Positions 31,860 through 45,479 are shown, numbered from the stretch's first letter. The stretch is DNA of 64,000 bases from Azolla caroliniana (GCA_043228905.1 JBHGNT010000012.1:19778001-19842000); one strand, 5' to 3'. A program made the numbers and translations. Notes: generated by a model from the letters alone, not told the origin.

Positions 31860-32535
31860 TTGCATATGAGTAACCAATCAAAATTATGATGCAATGTCTT
31901 CCTTCTAGGGTTTAGGCCAAAACATTTACATGTTTTACACATTCCTTACATGAGTGAGGGTAGTTGAACTACTTATTAACATACAAGGATCAATAAGTTA
32001 ATTGCATATGAGTAGCCAATGTGAATCATAATGCAATGACTTTCTTCTAGGCCAAAACATTTACATGTTTGACACGTTCCTTACTTGACTGAGGGTAGTT
32101 GAACTACTTAACATACAAGGTTCAATAAGATCATTGCATGAGTAGACACTCAAAATCATAATGCAATAACTTTCTTCGAGGCCAAAACATTGACGTATTT
32201 TACACATTCGTAACATGGGTGAGGGTAGCTGAACTACTTACTTAACATACAAGGTTCAATAAGATCATTGCATATGAGTAGCAAGTCAAAACCATAATGC
32301 AATGATTTCCTTCTAGGCCAAAACATTTACATGTTTTATACACTCGTTCTATAAGTGAGGGTAGTTGAACTACTTACTTATCATACAAGGCTAAATAGAT
32401 TATTGCATATGAGTAGCCAATCAAAATCATAATGCGATGACTTTCTTCTAAACTAAAACATTTACTTGTTTTACATGTTCCTCACATGAGTGAGGGTGGC
32501 TGAACTACTTACTTAAAATACAAGGCTAAATAAGA
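31860..32535. repeat. Minisatellite, about 134-bp unit, five copies
   Basis: Units begin ATTGCATATGAGTAG at about 31860, 32001, 32132, 32266 and 32401. Each contains CTAGGCCAAAACATTTAC, GAGTGAGGGTAGTTGAACTA and ATACAAGG. Copies differ from one another by several percent and by small indels. Confidence 0.9.
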
Positions 32536-32986
32536 AATACTAAGCGAAAAATCTAAGAAGACCTATTAGTGTTAGATATATAGAATATAATTACACACGG
32601 TGACTTCCGCATTTATGGTGGTACAAAAAGACCTAAGTTTGACATACCAGACTTGATGCAAACAAAAATAAAGAATGGAAGTACGGATTCATGATATTCA
32701 TAAGTCATTAAAGGTTTGACAAACACAATACATAATGGACATTTACAAGTGTTATTTTTGTTTTGAAGTCTCGAGTATAGTTTGAAAATTTATAGAGATA
32801 AGAAACACTTGGTGATGAGTGGATATACATGTCGATTCATTACGGGTGTCTATTTCTAGTAAAGTGACTTTACGCCTCAAAGAACCTTTTTATTAAATAA
32901 GCATCATGGACCTATGGTTCTTTTTGAAATGTTTTTTTTTTTTACCAATGATAATGACAAAGTTTCTCTCCTTCCAATTGCCATAT

Positions 32987-33150
32987 GCACGAGGCTTTCC
33001 ATGTTAGTTGTTATGGTCATTCAAGGAATGCTTGCCGTAGTTTTTGAAGCCCCCTTAATCAGGGACATGCACGAGGCTTTCCATGTTAGTTGTTATGGTC
33101 ATTTAAGGAATATTTGCCTTTGTTTCTCAAGTCCCCTTAATCCACCAAAA
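32987..33150. repeat. Two-copy tandem duplication, 82-bp unit
   Basis: GCACGAGGCTTTCCATGTTA starts both copies, at 32987 and 33069, and both contain GTTATGGTCATT.AAGGAAT. It is a simple local duplication. Confidence 0.85.
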
Positions 33151-34773
33151 CAATGGGAGGTTCTTATGTATCAAGCACATGACCTTCCAAGGATTCAATT
33201 TTAGAACCTTCGTAATGCACAAAATGTCATTGCAATTCATCTTAGGCTCTAGTCAAGAACTTAAATTAGCTTCCCGCTACAAAAATGAGTTTATTCCCTT
33301 TACTTGGAAAAGATATCGTTAATAACCATGACACAATTCTATTTAGAATATGATTACTAGGTTGTCTGCAATTAGGAAAATAAATCTTCATAGCTAAATC
33401 AACATAATTTCCACTTACATACTATATGTGTGAAACTATTTTGAGAACAATGTTACTTTATGGAAGAAATGTGTAGGTACCTATCAAAGATGTAATTTTG
33501 TTGCTTACCATTACAAAAACATTGATCTTAACACATTAGCACTTATGGCCAAGTCATTGAACTGTACAAATTGTGTATTTTAATGAATAATAGAAATGGA
33601 CAAACAATTCATGTTTGCAACAAGTAATTGTGCATGAATGGGTAGTCAATTACACTAATGTATCATGTGATTACTAGCTAGCTTTTGCAAAATGTATTGC
33701 CACTTAATTACATTAACCTCGTACTTAGTGGTGATTATTTTGTAAATTTCAAAATTTGGGCTCTGTTTCTCTTCATTTTTAAGTACGAAGATGAATTTAT
33801 GTAGTCATGCTAAGATATCCAAAGTGTAATGTAATAACAAGAGGTAAGGAAATCTCTACACATAAGAATACGACTTACATTGACATGGCAAGATCTCACA
33901 TGCAATGTTTATAAAAGCAGCCCAAGCCATTTCATTTTGTTATGGAAAAGGTTAACTCAAGAATAAGCAAGCATGGTCAGCTCACTTTATTTAGTTGACT
34001 GAGATGCTTAATAGGTGAAGTTAGTATAATGCTTGTCACTCATAAATTTGTGATTCGATATTTTTTTACCTATAATTCATAATTCTCATTGCTTTAATGA
34101 TCCAAAATCGTGCATGTGTGTACTCACAACACTTTTGTAAGCTACGTAACAATACAAGATTGAATAAACGTTAGAGGTACGGTACATGTTAGGTAAAACC
34201 ATGGATGTGTCATAAGAATATATGAAGACTTCGTGAAGCCGAAGCAAATATTTGTTTTGATAGAAGCATAAGAAAAAATTTAATTCTATTTTCCAATAAA
34301 GAAAATGTTTTCATTCAGACAAAAACGTAAGAAGATTATTATTGATAGCATATTACAACAACATTGATGTAAAGAGATAGTTCATAAATTCATGAAAGAA
34401 CATCAAACGCGGACATGTGATGTAACAGTTGTGAAAGGTCATGCATCATAAATACTCAAAGTTTGGTGAGACACTTGAATTGATACTAGATGGGTATGGT
34501 GAAATCAATGCCTCATTCAATGCAAAGGATAGTATGGGAGATTTTGTGTGCTAAAACATGCATGTAAGATGCAAATGTATGCTAAATTCATGCAAGAAGT
34601 AACGAGTATGCCTTTTTTGTTTACTATTTTAAATTAAATCGGACCATTTTCATTTAAGTTCGGTAGGGGTTGATGAAAAAGAGTGATGGATAAAGTTGTT
34701 TATAAGATATGGACAAGGGGAGTGATAAACCGATGAAAGGGGGAGTGGAGACATATTGAGAGAGACACAAGGT

Positions 34774-37700
34774 ATGGCAATGGGTACATCGACGAAGGGA
34801 TTATTCTACACATATCCATGGCAACCATTTGGGAACTGGAAGGTATCATAGCAATTTACAGAGCTTTATTGCATGGATTGCACATCTAAATTTTATAGAT
34901 TGTCTCCTCGTCTTCAATATTATAGTGGTTACTAGTTTTCTTAGTGATATTATAACAGGTTCTCCAATATATCCAAACTATTGTTTTCAAAAGCTTGCTC
35001 TTTTACCATTATGATCCTATAGTAGTTACTAGTTTTGCTAGAATTAGTCGTTTTCAAGAACCCCATAAACCCTAACCTTCTTTGCTATCATTAATTTAGA
35101 ATGAGTAAAACTTGTTACAAGTCGTTCCACATATGTTTTCTCCAATGTAAGGCTACTGATTTAGCATCAATACTAGATTGTAGTTTGCATGTTTGTTTAG
35201 AATATTTTGCCTTTGTAGATTCACACATATATACTATAAATATTTACATTTATAGACATCAATGTATCCTTGTGGATTTTATATCTATGGTTAGCAAATA
35301 CCCGATTTTCACAAGAAGCTCAAACTTATTTATATGGGAGCTTCTTGTGAGGTAGATCATGTTATCATTCTAATGCCTTCACAGTTGTAATCTTATATAT
35401 GTTAAGTCATGACTCATGAGTATGTTAATAGAAGATTTATCAACTCAAGTCTCACAGACACACACAAATATTGAATGCATTTATTGTCATTGATGTATGT
35501 GGTTATAACTCACAAGCATGTGTTTCTAACATTAAAGAAAGCTGCAAACAAGGGCCAACAAAACAAGATAGAGAAAAAGGTGACAGCACATTGGATACAA
35601 TTTAGTGCCTCTTTCAATTAAATTTTGTTGAGGAGTTTAATCTTTTATTATATAGTCCAAGGAACCTTAGCACTTGATTATACAAATATCACAATGAATT
35701 AATTTGATTTTTCCCATTTGGATGATATGCTTCCAAATAGTAAAGCAAGGATGTCATGAATTTATGGCGATTCAGAGTAGCATAGTTTTGAAATTGTCTT
35801 TAGAACTACCTTAAATCTTGCTCATGCATTTTTATGAAGTTTATTGATCTGCCCTCACCAAATTTGCGTTAAATCAGCTCGTGTCTAATGTGCAGTATCT
35901 CATGTTCTTAACTTTGGCAACATTGGCATACAATGACCACACTAATAAGGGTGTTTCTTGGAAACGCAACATTGGCTTGCACCTTTTAATCATTTCTGCA
36001 CTACGTTACTTGCTCTTTCAACTTTGGGGGACTGCCACTCGTCTTCCCACCATCTCTCGTAAATATCAAATTGTGAAAAAGGGAATCACGTTTGAACAAA
36101 TCGATCATGAAGCTAATTGGTAAATTATCCTTATCTTATTCAATAATAGGTTGATTTCGACTTACATCTTACATTCCTATAAATTACCTAGATACCTTAG
36201 CTTCTTTGAGTAGGGAATTAAAAACATCAAAACACCCCCTAGGCTTATTGGGTATTTATTAGGATACTCCTATATATATTTTGGCAATGTATTTAAACTT
36301 AGGAATGCATTGTTAAAAACCAATGAGTTACAAGCATTTGGTCGAGTGTCAAAATAATCCTAGAGTTAAAGAATTACTTCACATATTGTGTTCATATGTT
36401 TTGTTATCAGGGAGCATACCATTTTTGTCGCAGTAGTGTTGATTATGGCAGGAAGATTGGTTTTTCCTAAGGACTTGGAAGATCAATTGAAACCATGGGA
36501 TGGGAAAGGATTAGCAATAGCTTTTCTTTTACACATGGGGCCTGTAGAATGGCTATACTATTGGGCACATCGAGCTCTTCATCATCATTATCTATACACA
36601 CGCTATCATTCCCATCACCACTCCTCGTTTGTTACACAACCTATCACTTGTGAGTATTCACACTTTTTTGACCTGTGCGATGTAAGCTAGAGCTAAAACT
36701 TTTACTCATATTATGAACAAACTACTTTTGATATTTGATTTGATGATTATGCTGTAAATGAAATAACTTAGATTTGATACTTTTGTAGCAAGTAATCACC
36801 CTATGTTGGAGAGCTTATTCTACAATGTACTCTTTGGGATACCCATTGGCGTGCCATACATCCTAGGCTATGGATCGTTTGCAAATATTTATATATATGT
36901 ACTATTCATAGATCTAATGGATGCATGGGGTCATTGCAATTTTGAATTCATCCCGAAGCGGTTATTTGACATAATCCCACCGTTAAAATACATCATATAT
37001 AGTCCAACGTAAGTCTATAATGAAATAAATTATCTATGTGCATATACACCATATAAAAATGCTTTTAAGTATATTAAACCAAATGGTTTGTTATATGAAT
37101 TGCAGGTTCCATGCCTTGCATCACACAAAAGTGCATACAAATTTCTCACTTTTCATGCCTCTTTATGACTACTTATACAATACTACAGACCCAACAACTG
37201 ATGAGCTCCACCATCAAATACGCGAGGGTATAAGTGCATGAATTCCTTACAAATAATTTAACTATTGTTCAAATAAGATCTCGAATGGAATTCATGTATT
37301 GGAATTTCCGTATTTATTGAAGTAATATGCCCCGTCACTTGTTTATGCTAACGACAATTGTTCCTTTTTTGCATATGAAAGTTTTTTATTCTTCTTTTTG
37401 TAGATTATTGTCAATATTAGTATGAACACACACCCCCATATATTGTTGGTGCTAGTTTAAATAAAGATTATGAGCTTTCCAATTTATTTTTTGTTAGTGT
37501 TCATTTCAATAATATGTATTGATCTTTGGATTTTGTTAGGCCACGAAGACAAAGTTGATTGTGTATACCTAACTCATCCAACTGAAGTACTCTCATTTTT
37601 CCATCTGCCGTTTGGATTCCAAACTTTTGCTGCTCAACCATTTTCAAAGAAGTGGTATATATGGGCAATTTCACCATTATCCCTTCCCATTATGTTGCTA

Positions 37701-39631
37701 TTATGGATGTTTGCAAAACCATTCACAGTTGCAACACACTTCGTTGGCAAAAGCTTTGAACTCCAAACATGGTTAATCCCCCGCTTCAAATTCCAGGTAT
37801 ATAACTATTGTACTAAGAAAATTTGCATAATTATTCCCTTAACTATAACTAGGTAGAACCACATCTTTGTAAATATATACAAGAATATATGTATGTAAGA
37901 TTTGTAGGAATTTTCATTTATATTTACGCATCTTATAATACATGTTGGATTCATTGTTTTTTGCAGTACAACATCAACTTTGAGAAGTCAAGAATCCAAA
38001 GTTGGGTTGAAAACTGCATTTTGGAAGCTCAAGACATGGGCGTGAAAGTTATTGCTTTAGGATTGTTGAATAAGGTAGATAATTTGGTCCTTATAATTCA
38101 TCATCATGCATTAGGAATATGTCTCATTGCTCCTTTGTTATAAGATCATTATCAGGTATTGGTGAAAAGAGTCACCCTCAATACAAATTTGAATTATGCC
38201 AAGATGGTTGATTTGTTTCCAATGAAAAGACATAGATTTTTAGTGAGACATTAGACAAAGACATAACCACTGATAAATAGGTGTGATCTAAAATTTGATG
38301 CCTTTTTCTTTTTATTTGTAGGACCAAGTTAGTCACGAATTTTTAAGCAACGAGGCTGTGAACATACCTATTGTGAATGGGGATACTTTAACATCAGCCA
38401 TTATTATTAAGAAAATTGAAGCTCTAAAGGAAAACAATATATTCCTTGCACAAGCTCATACACGTGTTGGGCAAGCCATTGCAAAATACCTTTGTGAGCA
38501 TGGAACAAAAGTTTTGGTAAGAATTAACTCCTTTGATGTACATGCTTTATAGATCTGTACTATCATAAAAGTTTAGTTAAAAGTGTTTTCTATTTGCACA
38601 ATGTTGAGTTTGTTAAAAATTCAAGAATATAACTATTAACTGATATTAATTAAAATAAGTTGAATGTCGGTTAAAACTCTTTAGGCAATGTTTCAATCAA
38701 GAGAGCAATTCAAAAATTTATGTGGGAAGATTGATGCAAATTTCAAAAACAATCTTATGTATGCGACTAGTTATGAAGATGGAAGGAACTCTATGGTAAG
38801 ATTATAAAATTGGTTCATGTTCAACTAGCTACCATCACATGCGGTCACCTTTTGAGCTAGATGTTGTCTATGTGCTAGGTATGGGTGGTTGGCGAAGAAA
38901 TAGGTGCACAAGAACAAAGATGGGCACCTCCCAAGGCGACATTCCACACGTTTACAGTTTTTCCTTTACCTTCTTGCAGACGTGATTGTGTTTATGAACC
39001 TGTCCCAAGCCTCGAGTTACCTAATAATGCCAAAACCATCAATGTGTGCGAGGTAGAAAATGTCCTTCTAAGCATTACTTTTAAAAAAATTACTTGTGTT
39101 AAAGTTTGAAGTTACTCTTGTTGAGATGTTCAAAAGAATAAGACAAAATGTGGATAATTAATGGGAAAACATTAAAGTAACCTAAATTGTTAGAAATTTA
39201 CCAAATTACCCCTCCGTATAGCACAAAATTTACTACCCCAAAGGGGTTTTTGTTATCCGATGAGTTAGGGGTAAATTGGTCCTCCCCTATGCTACATTTA
39301 AAGGAATTAATGATTTTGCATTATACAATAACTTTGTAAATTTTGAATATATATAACCTTTGGAACATTAATGAACATTCACAATTAGATTTTTATTTCA
39401 TTTTTTCAAGCATGAGAACAATTATTATATCCATCGAGATTTCATGGTCTGATTATTTTCTTGTTTCAGGACATAATGCCTAGGAATGTTGTGAGGGCTT
39501 GTTATGCTGCAGGAATGATTCATTCACAAGAAGGATGGAAGCATAATGATTTTAATGATGAGATATCGACATATGTCATAGAACAGACTTGGGAATCTAC
39601 TTTAAAACATGGGTTTACACTACCAAAATAA
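34774..39631 (+). CDS. CER1/CER3-like wax-alkane (aldehyde decarbonylase-type) protein, 11 exons, 626 aa
   Basis: Exons: 34774-34842, 35896-36119, 36411-36649, 36789-37008, 37106-37227, 37540-37796, 37967-38074, 38322-38516, 38685-38795, 38879-39052, 39470-39631. All introns are GT-AG, and the sum is 1,881 nt with one unbroken frame. The family works in the ER membrane, where CER1 with CER3 turns very-long-chain acyl-CoA into cuticular alkanes. The fatty-acid-hydroxylase-type N-half has hydrophobic spans and three His boxes: HRALHH (151-156), HSHHH (164-168), HALHH (253-257), plus WGHCNFE (224-230). The C-half has the family features WAPPKATFHTF and GMIHSQEGWKH. The His boxes are CER1-like, while the N-terminus (PWQPFGNWKY) and C-half resemble CER3, so I do not assign one. 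Length equals the family norm. The ATG at 34774 is the first in frame after a TAA. It appears functional. Confidence 0.93.
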
Positions 39632-40426
39632 AGTTCGTACATATGCCTTTATGTAAATATAATATTTCCGTTATTATTTGAGAGGCCTATCCCAATCATG
39701 GTCTTGTAAAGGTCACTAAACTCCATGTAACATAAAACTTTCAGAAACAATGCTATTTATGTGTGATTTATCGACCAAGATTTAAGATACTTCTTACATG
39801 CCATTATAAAGACTTATTAAAATCCATGTTTTGCTCTAGTATATCTAAATGTCATTTTACACCAGGGAACAAATGTGTACATGCATGCATATTTTCTATA
39901 TTTAAAGGAAAGAGATTATAAATAATGCATGGATTATAAAAACTAGAAAATTAAAAGGGATTACGTGGCAATGGTCTATGCCTTACATGGTGTACATTAG
40001 TGGTGCGCTTTGACTGATATGTTGTAGGTTCATAGAAGTCTAGTTCAAAATATTGAAGAAACAAACACAAGAATATCATTATTCTAAAATGATATAATGC
40101 AAGAAATTAATCGGAATTGTTATGATTTTTTTGGAAAACCTTATCAAAATTATTACAAATAGTAAATAAAGTCATCAAGAAAAACTAACCGAAATGATGG
40201 TTATCGATTAAGGTTGCAAAACAATTAAAAAGAATTGCTATGAAAAGCTTGCTATGTAGTCAGCCCCCTTCAATGCATGCAATCAAGTTTCGTTTGGTGA
40301 TTGATGCTAGTAATCCTACCATTGAAACAATTGGGCCCTTCGAAGATGCATTTGACCTTACTGTTTAGTCACTTACCTCTATTTGTAGTCTAGAGTCTAG
40401 ACATTAAATAGAAATATTTTGTCTAA
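39632..40426. other. Spacer between the CER1-like gene and a LINE
   Basis: It is AT-rich with no coding region recognised. AATAAA overlaps the CER1-like stop (39627-39632). A functional poly-A signal further downstream could not be fixed. Confidence 0.5.
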
Positions 40427-42740
40427 TTGACTAATATGCTCTATCTACAAGGCAATGATGATAATTTACAGCTTGCTGAAATTCGAATTGAGTTGTTTTG
40501 TAGAGCATCAGGAGGGAAAATCAATTGGAACAAAAGCAAGGGATTTTGGGTAAGTTCAAACCCATGGCCTCTTTGGTGCCCTAATGCTGATTTTCAATGG
40601 GTCCCCAATGGAATGGCTGTTAAATATTTGGGTTTTTTGGTGGGCGTTGAGACACCCAAAAATCAGCAACTTGAGCAAGTGAAAGACAAAATCAGAAAAA
40701 AGCTTCGGGTGTGGGCATCAGTAAAGCTCTCTCTTGCAGGTAGGGTGGTCGTGGTAAACCACATTTTGTTAGCCACCATGTGGCACTCGGTGGCATGTTG
40801 GGTGTTAGACAAAACTTGCATCAAAAATATTAAGGCAATGGTGAGAGGGTTCCTATGGTCGGGTAGAGACCATGAGAGGGCATCAGCTAAAGTGGCGTGG
40901 AGTTGTTTGATCAAGGCGAAAAACCAAGGTGAACTTGGGTTGGTGGATCCAGTTCACCAAAGTAAAGCTTTACTAGGTAAGCTACTTGTGCGAAGTTTAC
41001 AACCTGGTCCTGAACTGTGGAAGTTGCTTCTTAGGGATAGAGCTGACCTTTGGTGTCCAAGGAATGGCGGCCCTTGGAAGGCAAAGATGTGGTGGTTGTT
41101 CAGTCCAGATTTAAAGCTGAAACAACCAAATAGCATGGAGGACAGGGTGGCCCGTGCCATAATGATGGCTTGGTCAAGTGTAAGAGATGGGTTGGTCTTA
41201 ATGCAACCGAAAACATTGGAGGAACAACTCCGACAACCGTTATTTTGGAACCCTAGGATTAGAAACGAGGACGGCATGATGCTTGGACAGAAAAAATATT
41301 TGCCATGGGGCCGCATGTTAGGGTACAATGTTAGTTCAGTAAGAGAGTGGGATGTTTTCAAAATGAAGAGGAGGGAGGGTCAGTTTGGTAGCATTTCTTG
41401 TAGGCTTGAGAAGGTGACCCAACTGATAAATAAGGCTGTTGATGGTCTAGATAGGTTGGATAAGGAAGAGGGGGTCTGGTCTGGGTGGTTTGTAGGTGAG
41501 AGTGATGGACAAATTATCCGTGGCAAGTGTCCATCTAATGAATATCGTTTGTGGGGAAACCTAAGTGCTTTGTCCGACAATGGTCAGTGGTTGGCAGTGC
41601 GGGTGGCAGTGTTGGAAGGTAAGAAGTGGCAATTAAACCCAGACCCAGGGAAGCTAGATAATGATTGTAAACTATGGCTATTGGACAACAAGCCTCTACA
41701 TGATTTGGAGTGGGATCCACTAGAGGTATGGTGGCAAAAACCGGGAACGAACAAACTGGTGGGGTTTTTTGATTATAGTACTAAGCTCGGAAGGCAAATC
41801 ATTGGCTCCAAATCAGTGGGTGCTGCTCAAACTCGCAATAGTTGGAGGGATAAAGGCATATCAGATGACTTGTTGAAGTCGTTTTGGCGGAGACTATGGG
41901 CATCTGATATGCCAGAAAAAATCAAGGTGTGGTTTTGGCTTCTTAGTCATAAGGCGTTACCGGTAGGGGAGTGGATGAGGTCTCGTGGTGGGGAGGCTGG
42001 TTGCCTGTTATGTGGTCACTCTTTGGAATCGATACCTCACTGTTTTTGGAATTGTGCAGAGGCAATCAGCATTTGGGGTCGAAGTCTCAGGATAGTGGCA
42101 GCATGCGGGGTGAATGGGAGAGTTGTGTGGGGGTCCTTACAGGGTTTGAAACTAACTAAGGAAGGTTGGGCGGAACAATTAAATCCACATGGTCATGGTT
42201 TTATATTGCAGGGCGGCAGTGTATTCAAAAGTGTTGGAGTAGAACCTGGTACAAACTCTGGTTTTTTTGAGGAGATATGGATGTTGGTGGCATGCTTCTC
42301 GGTCTGGCACATTTGGACCAGACGATGTATGTTTGTTTTTCAGCAACGAAAACTCCCAAGCGGTGAGGTGTTGCTAAACATTTGGTTCGAGCTGGTATCT
42401 TGGCTGCGCGGACAGTACAACTCAATTGAAGGGAACTCGGATGCAGCAGACAGGGCTCGCTCAAAGTTTTTGCTGAAATGGGGTCGCTCTCCTATGATGG
42501 TTAATTCAGCGTCTGGTCCTAAATGGAATTACCAAGCACCAAGATGGCTGTTTCCGCCATTGGCTTCGTTGTGAATATGTGGTCACAATGGTGGTCACTA
42601 TGTAAAAAGAGGCAGTGGGTTACTCTTGTTGTAAATAGTTAGGTGAGGATTATGCTGTTTTGATTATGGCTGTTCTTCGATGTAATTCTTTTGCTAACTA
42701 ATGGGAAGTAGTGTTTTTTTTGGAAAAAAAAATAAATCTA
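40427..42740 (+). mobile_element. 5'-truncated LINE with long intact 3' open frame
   Basis: The element begins just after the reverse transcriptase active site (TNMLYLQGN) and runs 715 codons without a stop to 42574. It contains the RT thumb (CRASGGKINWNKSKGFWV, VKYLGFLVG, LSLAGRVVVVNHIL) and a zf-RVT domain with FWRRLWASDMPEKIKVWFWL and CLLCGHSLESIPHCFWNC (about residues 525-545). After a 150-bp 3' UTR come T-rich and A-rich tracts (42713-42733), the likely tail. 5' truncation is the usual product of target-primed insertion. The open frame implies a young copy. No target duplication is clear. Confidence 0.88.
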
Positions 42741-43280
42741 AAGTTAGAACCGTTTTTTATAATTGTAATAGTCATATTTGAAGAGAGATTTAAAAGTCTA
42801 GAGCACCGCACATTTCAGTGTAAGTACATCATTGGTTCAAATATCCATTAGTCCTTTCTTACCTCATGTGTTAATCTCCTTCCAAGTTACCAGTTATAAT
42901 CGCTACAAGCCACATGGTATTAGAGCCAAGATTGGTGAAAACCTCAGTATTATCCCCTAAACCTCTAGCCATTGTCTTTGCACACACAAAGTCATCCATC
43001 ATCAATATGGCTACCTCTAGTAGGAAATATATCCTAGACAAATTAACATAGAGGAATTTTAAAAACTAGAAGCGGAAGATATAATTGGTGAGGGTTCTTG
43101 AAGAGGATGGTACTAAAAGAATGAAAAACATTGAAAGATTCGAGAGAAAATGGTTCAATGTCGTGATGTGGCGTGTTAAGTATGAGAAAAAAATGAAAAG
43201 TGAGGTTCTATGCACCTTACACTGGTCATGTAAAAATGAAAACAAATAAATAATACATAAGTAATGACACCCCCAATAAA
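42741..43280 (+). mobile_element. Copia fragment: LTR end, primer site and gag start
   Basis: TGGTATTAGAGCC at 42915-42927 resembles the tRNA-iMet primer site and follows ..CCACA, an LTR-like end. The ATG at 43007 opens a degraded frame reading MATSSRKYILDKLT, then LVRVLEEDGTKR and WFNVVMWRVKYEK, like the start of copia gag. Stops are frequent. No LTR start or pol is found. Confidence 0.6.
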
Positions 43281-43408
43281 AATTCAATTTGGATTTGAAC
43301 CTTGCACCTTCAAGGTTGAAGACAATTGGCTTACAAAGCTACAATTGAGTGCGTTAAATTTTATATATTCCCTTTTCATATTCAAAATTGCATAGGAAAC
43401 AACCATAC

Positions 43409-43590
43409 AAAACCATGTGCACAAAAACCATGGCTCCAAGCCCATGGTTTTGTGCATGTCACAAGCAAAACCGTGTGCACAAAACCATGGCTCCAAGCCT
43501 ATGATTTTGTGCATGTCACAAGCGAAACCATGGTTATTACATAACAAAACCATGTGCACAAAAACCATGGCTCCAAGCCCATGGTTTTGT
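43409..43590. repeat. Palindromic tandem repeat, about 57-bp unit, three copies
   Basis: Each unit contains AACCATGGCTCCAAGCC followed by CATGGTTTTG, so each can fold on itself. Units start near 43409, 43467 and 43546. GTGCATGTCACAAGC separates the first two. Confidence 0.85.
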
Positions 43591-43803
43591 TATATAACCA
43601 TAGTTACACCATAATAACCATGGTTACATGGCTTAGAGAAACCTATAAAAAACCCTCGTAGGGCTTGTCTAAGGGGGGGCTCATTGTTGATGATATCATC
43701 ATCATAATAATAGTCTTCTTCTTCTTACTCTTGTTCTTCTCAAGTGTACCAAATTTTGATCTTCTCAAGTGTAGCATTGTTTACCCTGACTCTTACATCC
43801 TTT

Positions 43804-44412
43804 TGTTAACTTGGTGAACGTCTTCCTTGGTCCAAGACCCCCGTGGTCCTGCTCCAGTAGCACACGCATGCACGATTTTACGTGACAATGCTTGGAAATC
43901 CTACTCCACGTAGATGACAAGCAAGCAAATATTATCGAGAGACTCACTGTAAAGAATCGAATATGATTTTGTGCAGTGGAAGAGATGTGTGTTATGTGTG
44001 TGTGTATGTGTGTAGGAGAGAGGAGAGGAGAGGAGAGAAACACAAGTTAGATTAGATAGAATGGAAAATAGAATACTCAAGAAGAAGATGTATATTAACA
44101 AGGAATATGAGATACAAAAATGTAGCATTACAAGGGAAGACAACTGACACTCTACGAAGTAGGAGGGTGCTTTATATAAGGTCACCCTCTCTCTTCATTA
44201 ACTCGACTACAACAACCACTTTGTCTTGGGGAATGTGAAGACTCATTAGTCATGGGGAATATGGAACTCATTAGTTATGTGTCATAGAATATCATTCTAT
44301 GACACATAGTTAATGTGTAGAGAGTAGTGGTGTGACTTTTGACCTTTGAGTTCTCATAGATTCTCAAAGGGTGTGTTCACACACAATGCTAGGTTGAGCT
44401 TGATTCTCAACA
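43804..44412 (-). repeat. Probable 3' LTR of copia C
   Basis: On the minus strand it starts TGTTGAGAATCAAGC right after the purine run TTGAGGGGG. The far end is set at TGTTAAC (43804, + strand), giving TG and CA ends and 609 bp, but this border is uncertain. A 15-bp perfect hairpin (arms 44276-44290 and 44294-44308) and GT-rich runs are inside. Confidence 0.6.
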
Positions 44413-45479
44413 CCCCCTCAAGCTCAACTCTGGTTGTTTCCTTTTGGTTGATGTCCGCTTCAGCTAGTATTCGGTTGGGATGATATCCGGTGTCCACTTC
44501 GGTTGGTACTCGGTTAAGACAATACCCAGTTCTCTCTTGTACTCCCCCTCAAGCTTGGCAAATCAGGGATCGTCAATCCAAGGTCTGACATGAATTGCTA
44601 AAGCTTGTCAGTTCCTAAGGCTTTGGTGAAGATGTCAACTATCTGATGTGTGCCGATGTGGTGAAGGTCGATATCTCCTGCTTGAACGCGCTCTCGAATG
44701 AAGTGATACTGCACTTCGATATGCTTCGTGCCTGCGTGGAACACCGGGTTTCGAGCCAGATGAACAATGCTCATGTTGTTGCAGTAAAGGGGAGTCAGAT
44801 TCGTGATGGGAATGCCCAAATGCTTCAAAATCCTCTTGAGCCATACCACTTCACATGCAGCCACGACTGCACCCTTGTATTCGGCCTCTGTGCTCGAAAG
44901 TGCAACTCCAATCGCTCCGTTGCTGAGGGAGAAAACAAATCTAGAGGTTGATTATCAATTGGCTCTATAGCCGGCCCAGTCGGCATCTATGTACCCTTCG
45001 TGTCGAATTGGTGTGGCCAATTCATAGAGAATACCACATTCCATTGTGCCGCTCACATATCGTAATTCTCGCGTAAAGCAATCCAAGTGAATGTCTCGTG
45101 GTTTTTGCATGAATTGGATGAGGAGACCGACCAAGTAGCTCAGGTCGGGTCGAGTGATCATGAGATAGATGAGGCTCTCGATTAGTTGTCGATATTGATT
45201 CGGCTCACACTCTTTTGTGCCGGAGTTGGCATCAAGTTTGAGATTTTGATCAAGAGAGGTTGCCACAGGTTTACACTCAATCATCCCGAACTTGTAAAAC
45301 AAGTTAAGGATGTATTATCGTTGAGAAATCATAATGTCGGTTGGAGTTTGAATTACCTCGATGCCAAGGAAGTAATGGAGTTCCTTCATGTCCGTTATCT
45401 CAAATTTGCTAGAGAGGTGGGACTTGACCTTGTTGATGTAGACGAGACTTTCACCTACAATGGCCCGATCATCCACATA

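Larger units (their letters stand above)
31001..34773. other. Spacer with tandem repeats upstream of the CER1-like gene
   Basis: No coding region is recognised apart from short chance frames. It contains the 134-bp minisatellite at 31860-32535 and a two-copy 82-bp duplication at 32987-33150. A TATAAAAG at about 33911 lies 860 bp before the CER1-like ATG, and I cannot tell whether it is a promoter. Confidence 0.5.

Noticed and set aside
40395-42745. A target duplication for the LINE at 40427-42740
   Set aside because: I compared the flanks and found no convincing repeated stretch.
43409-43590. CRISPR array
   Set aside because: There are few units, they are internally palindromic, there are no unique spacers, and the setting is plant.
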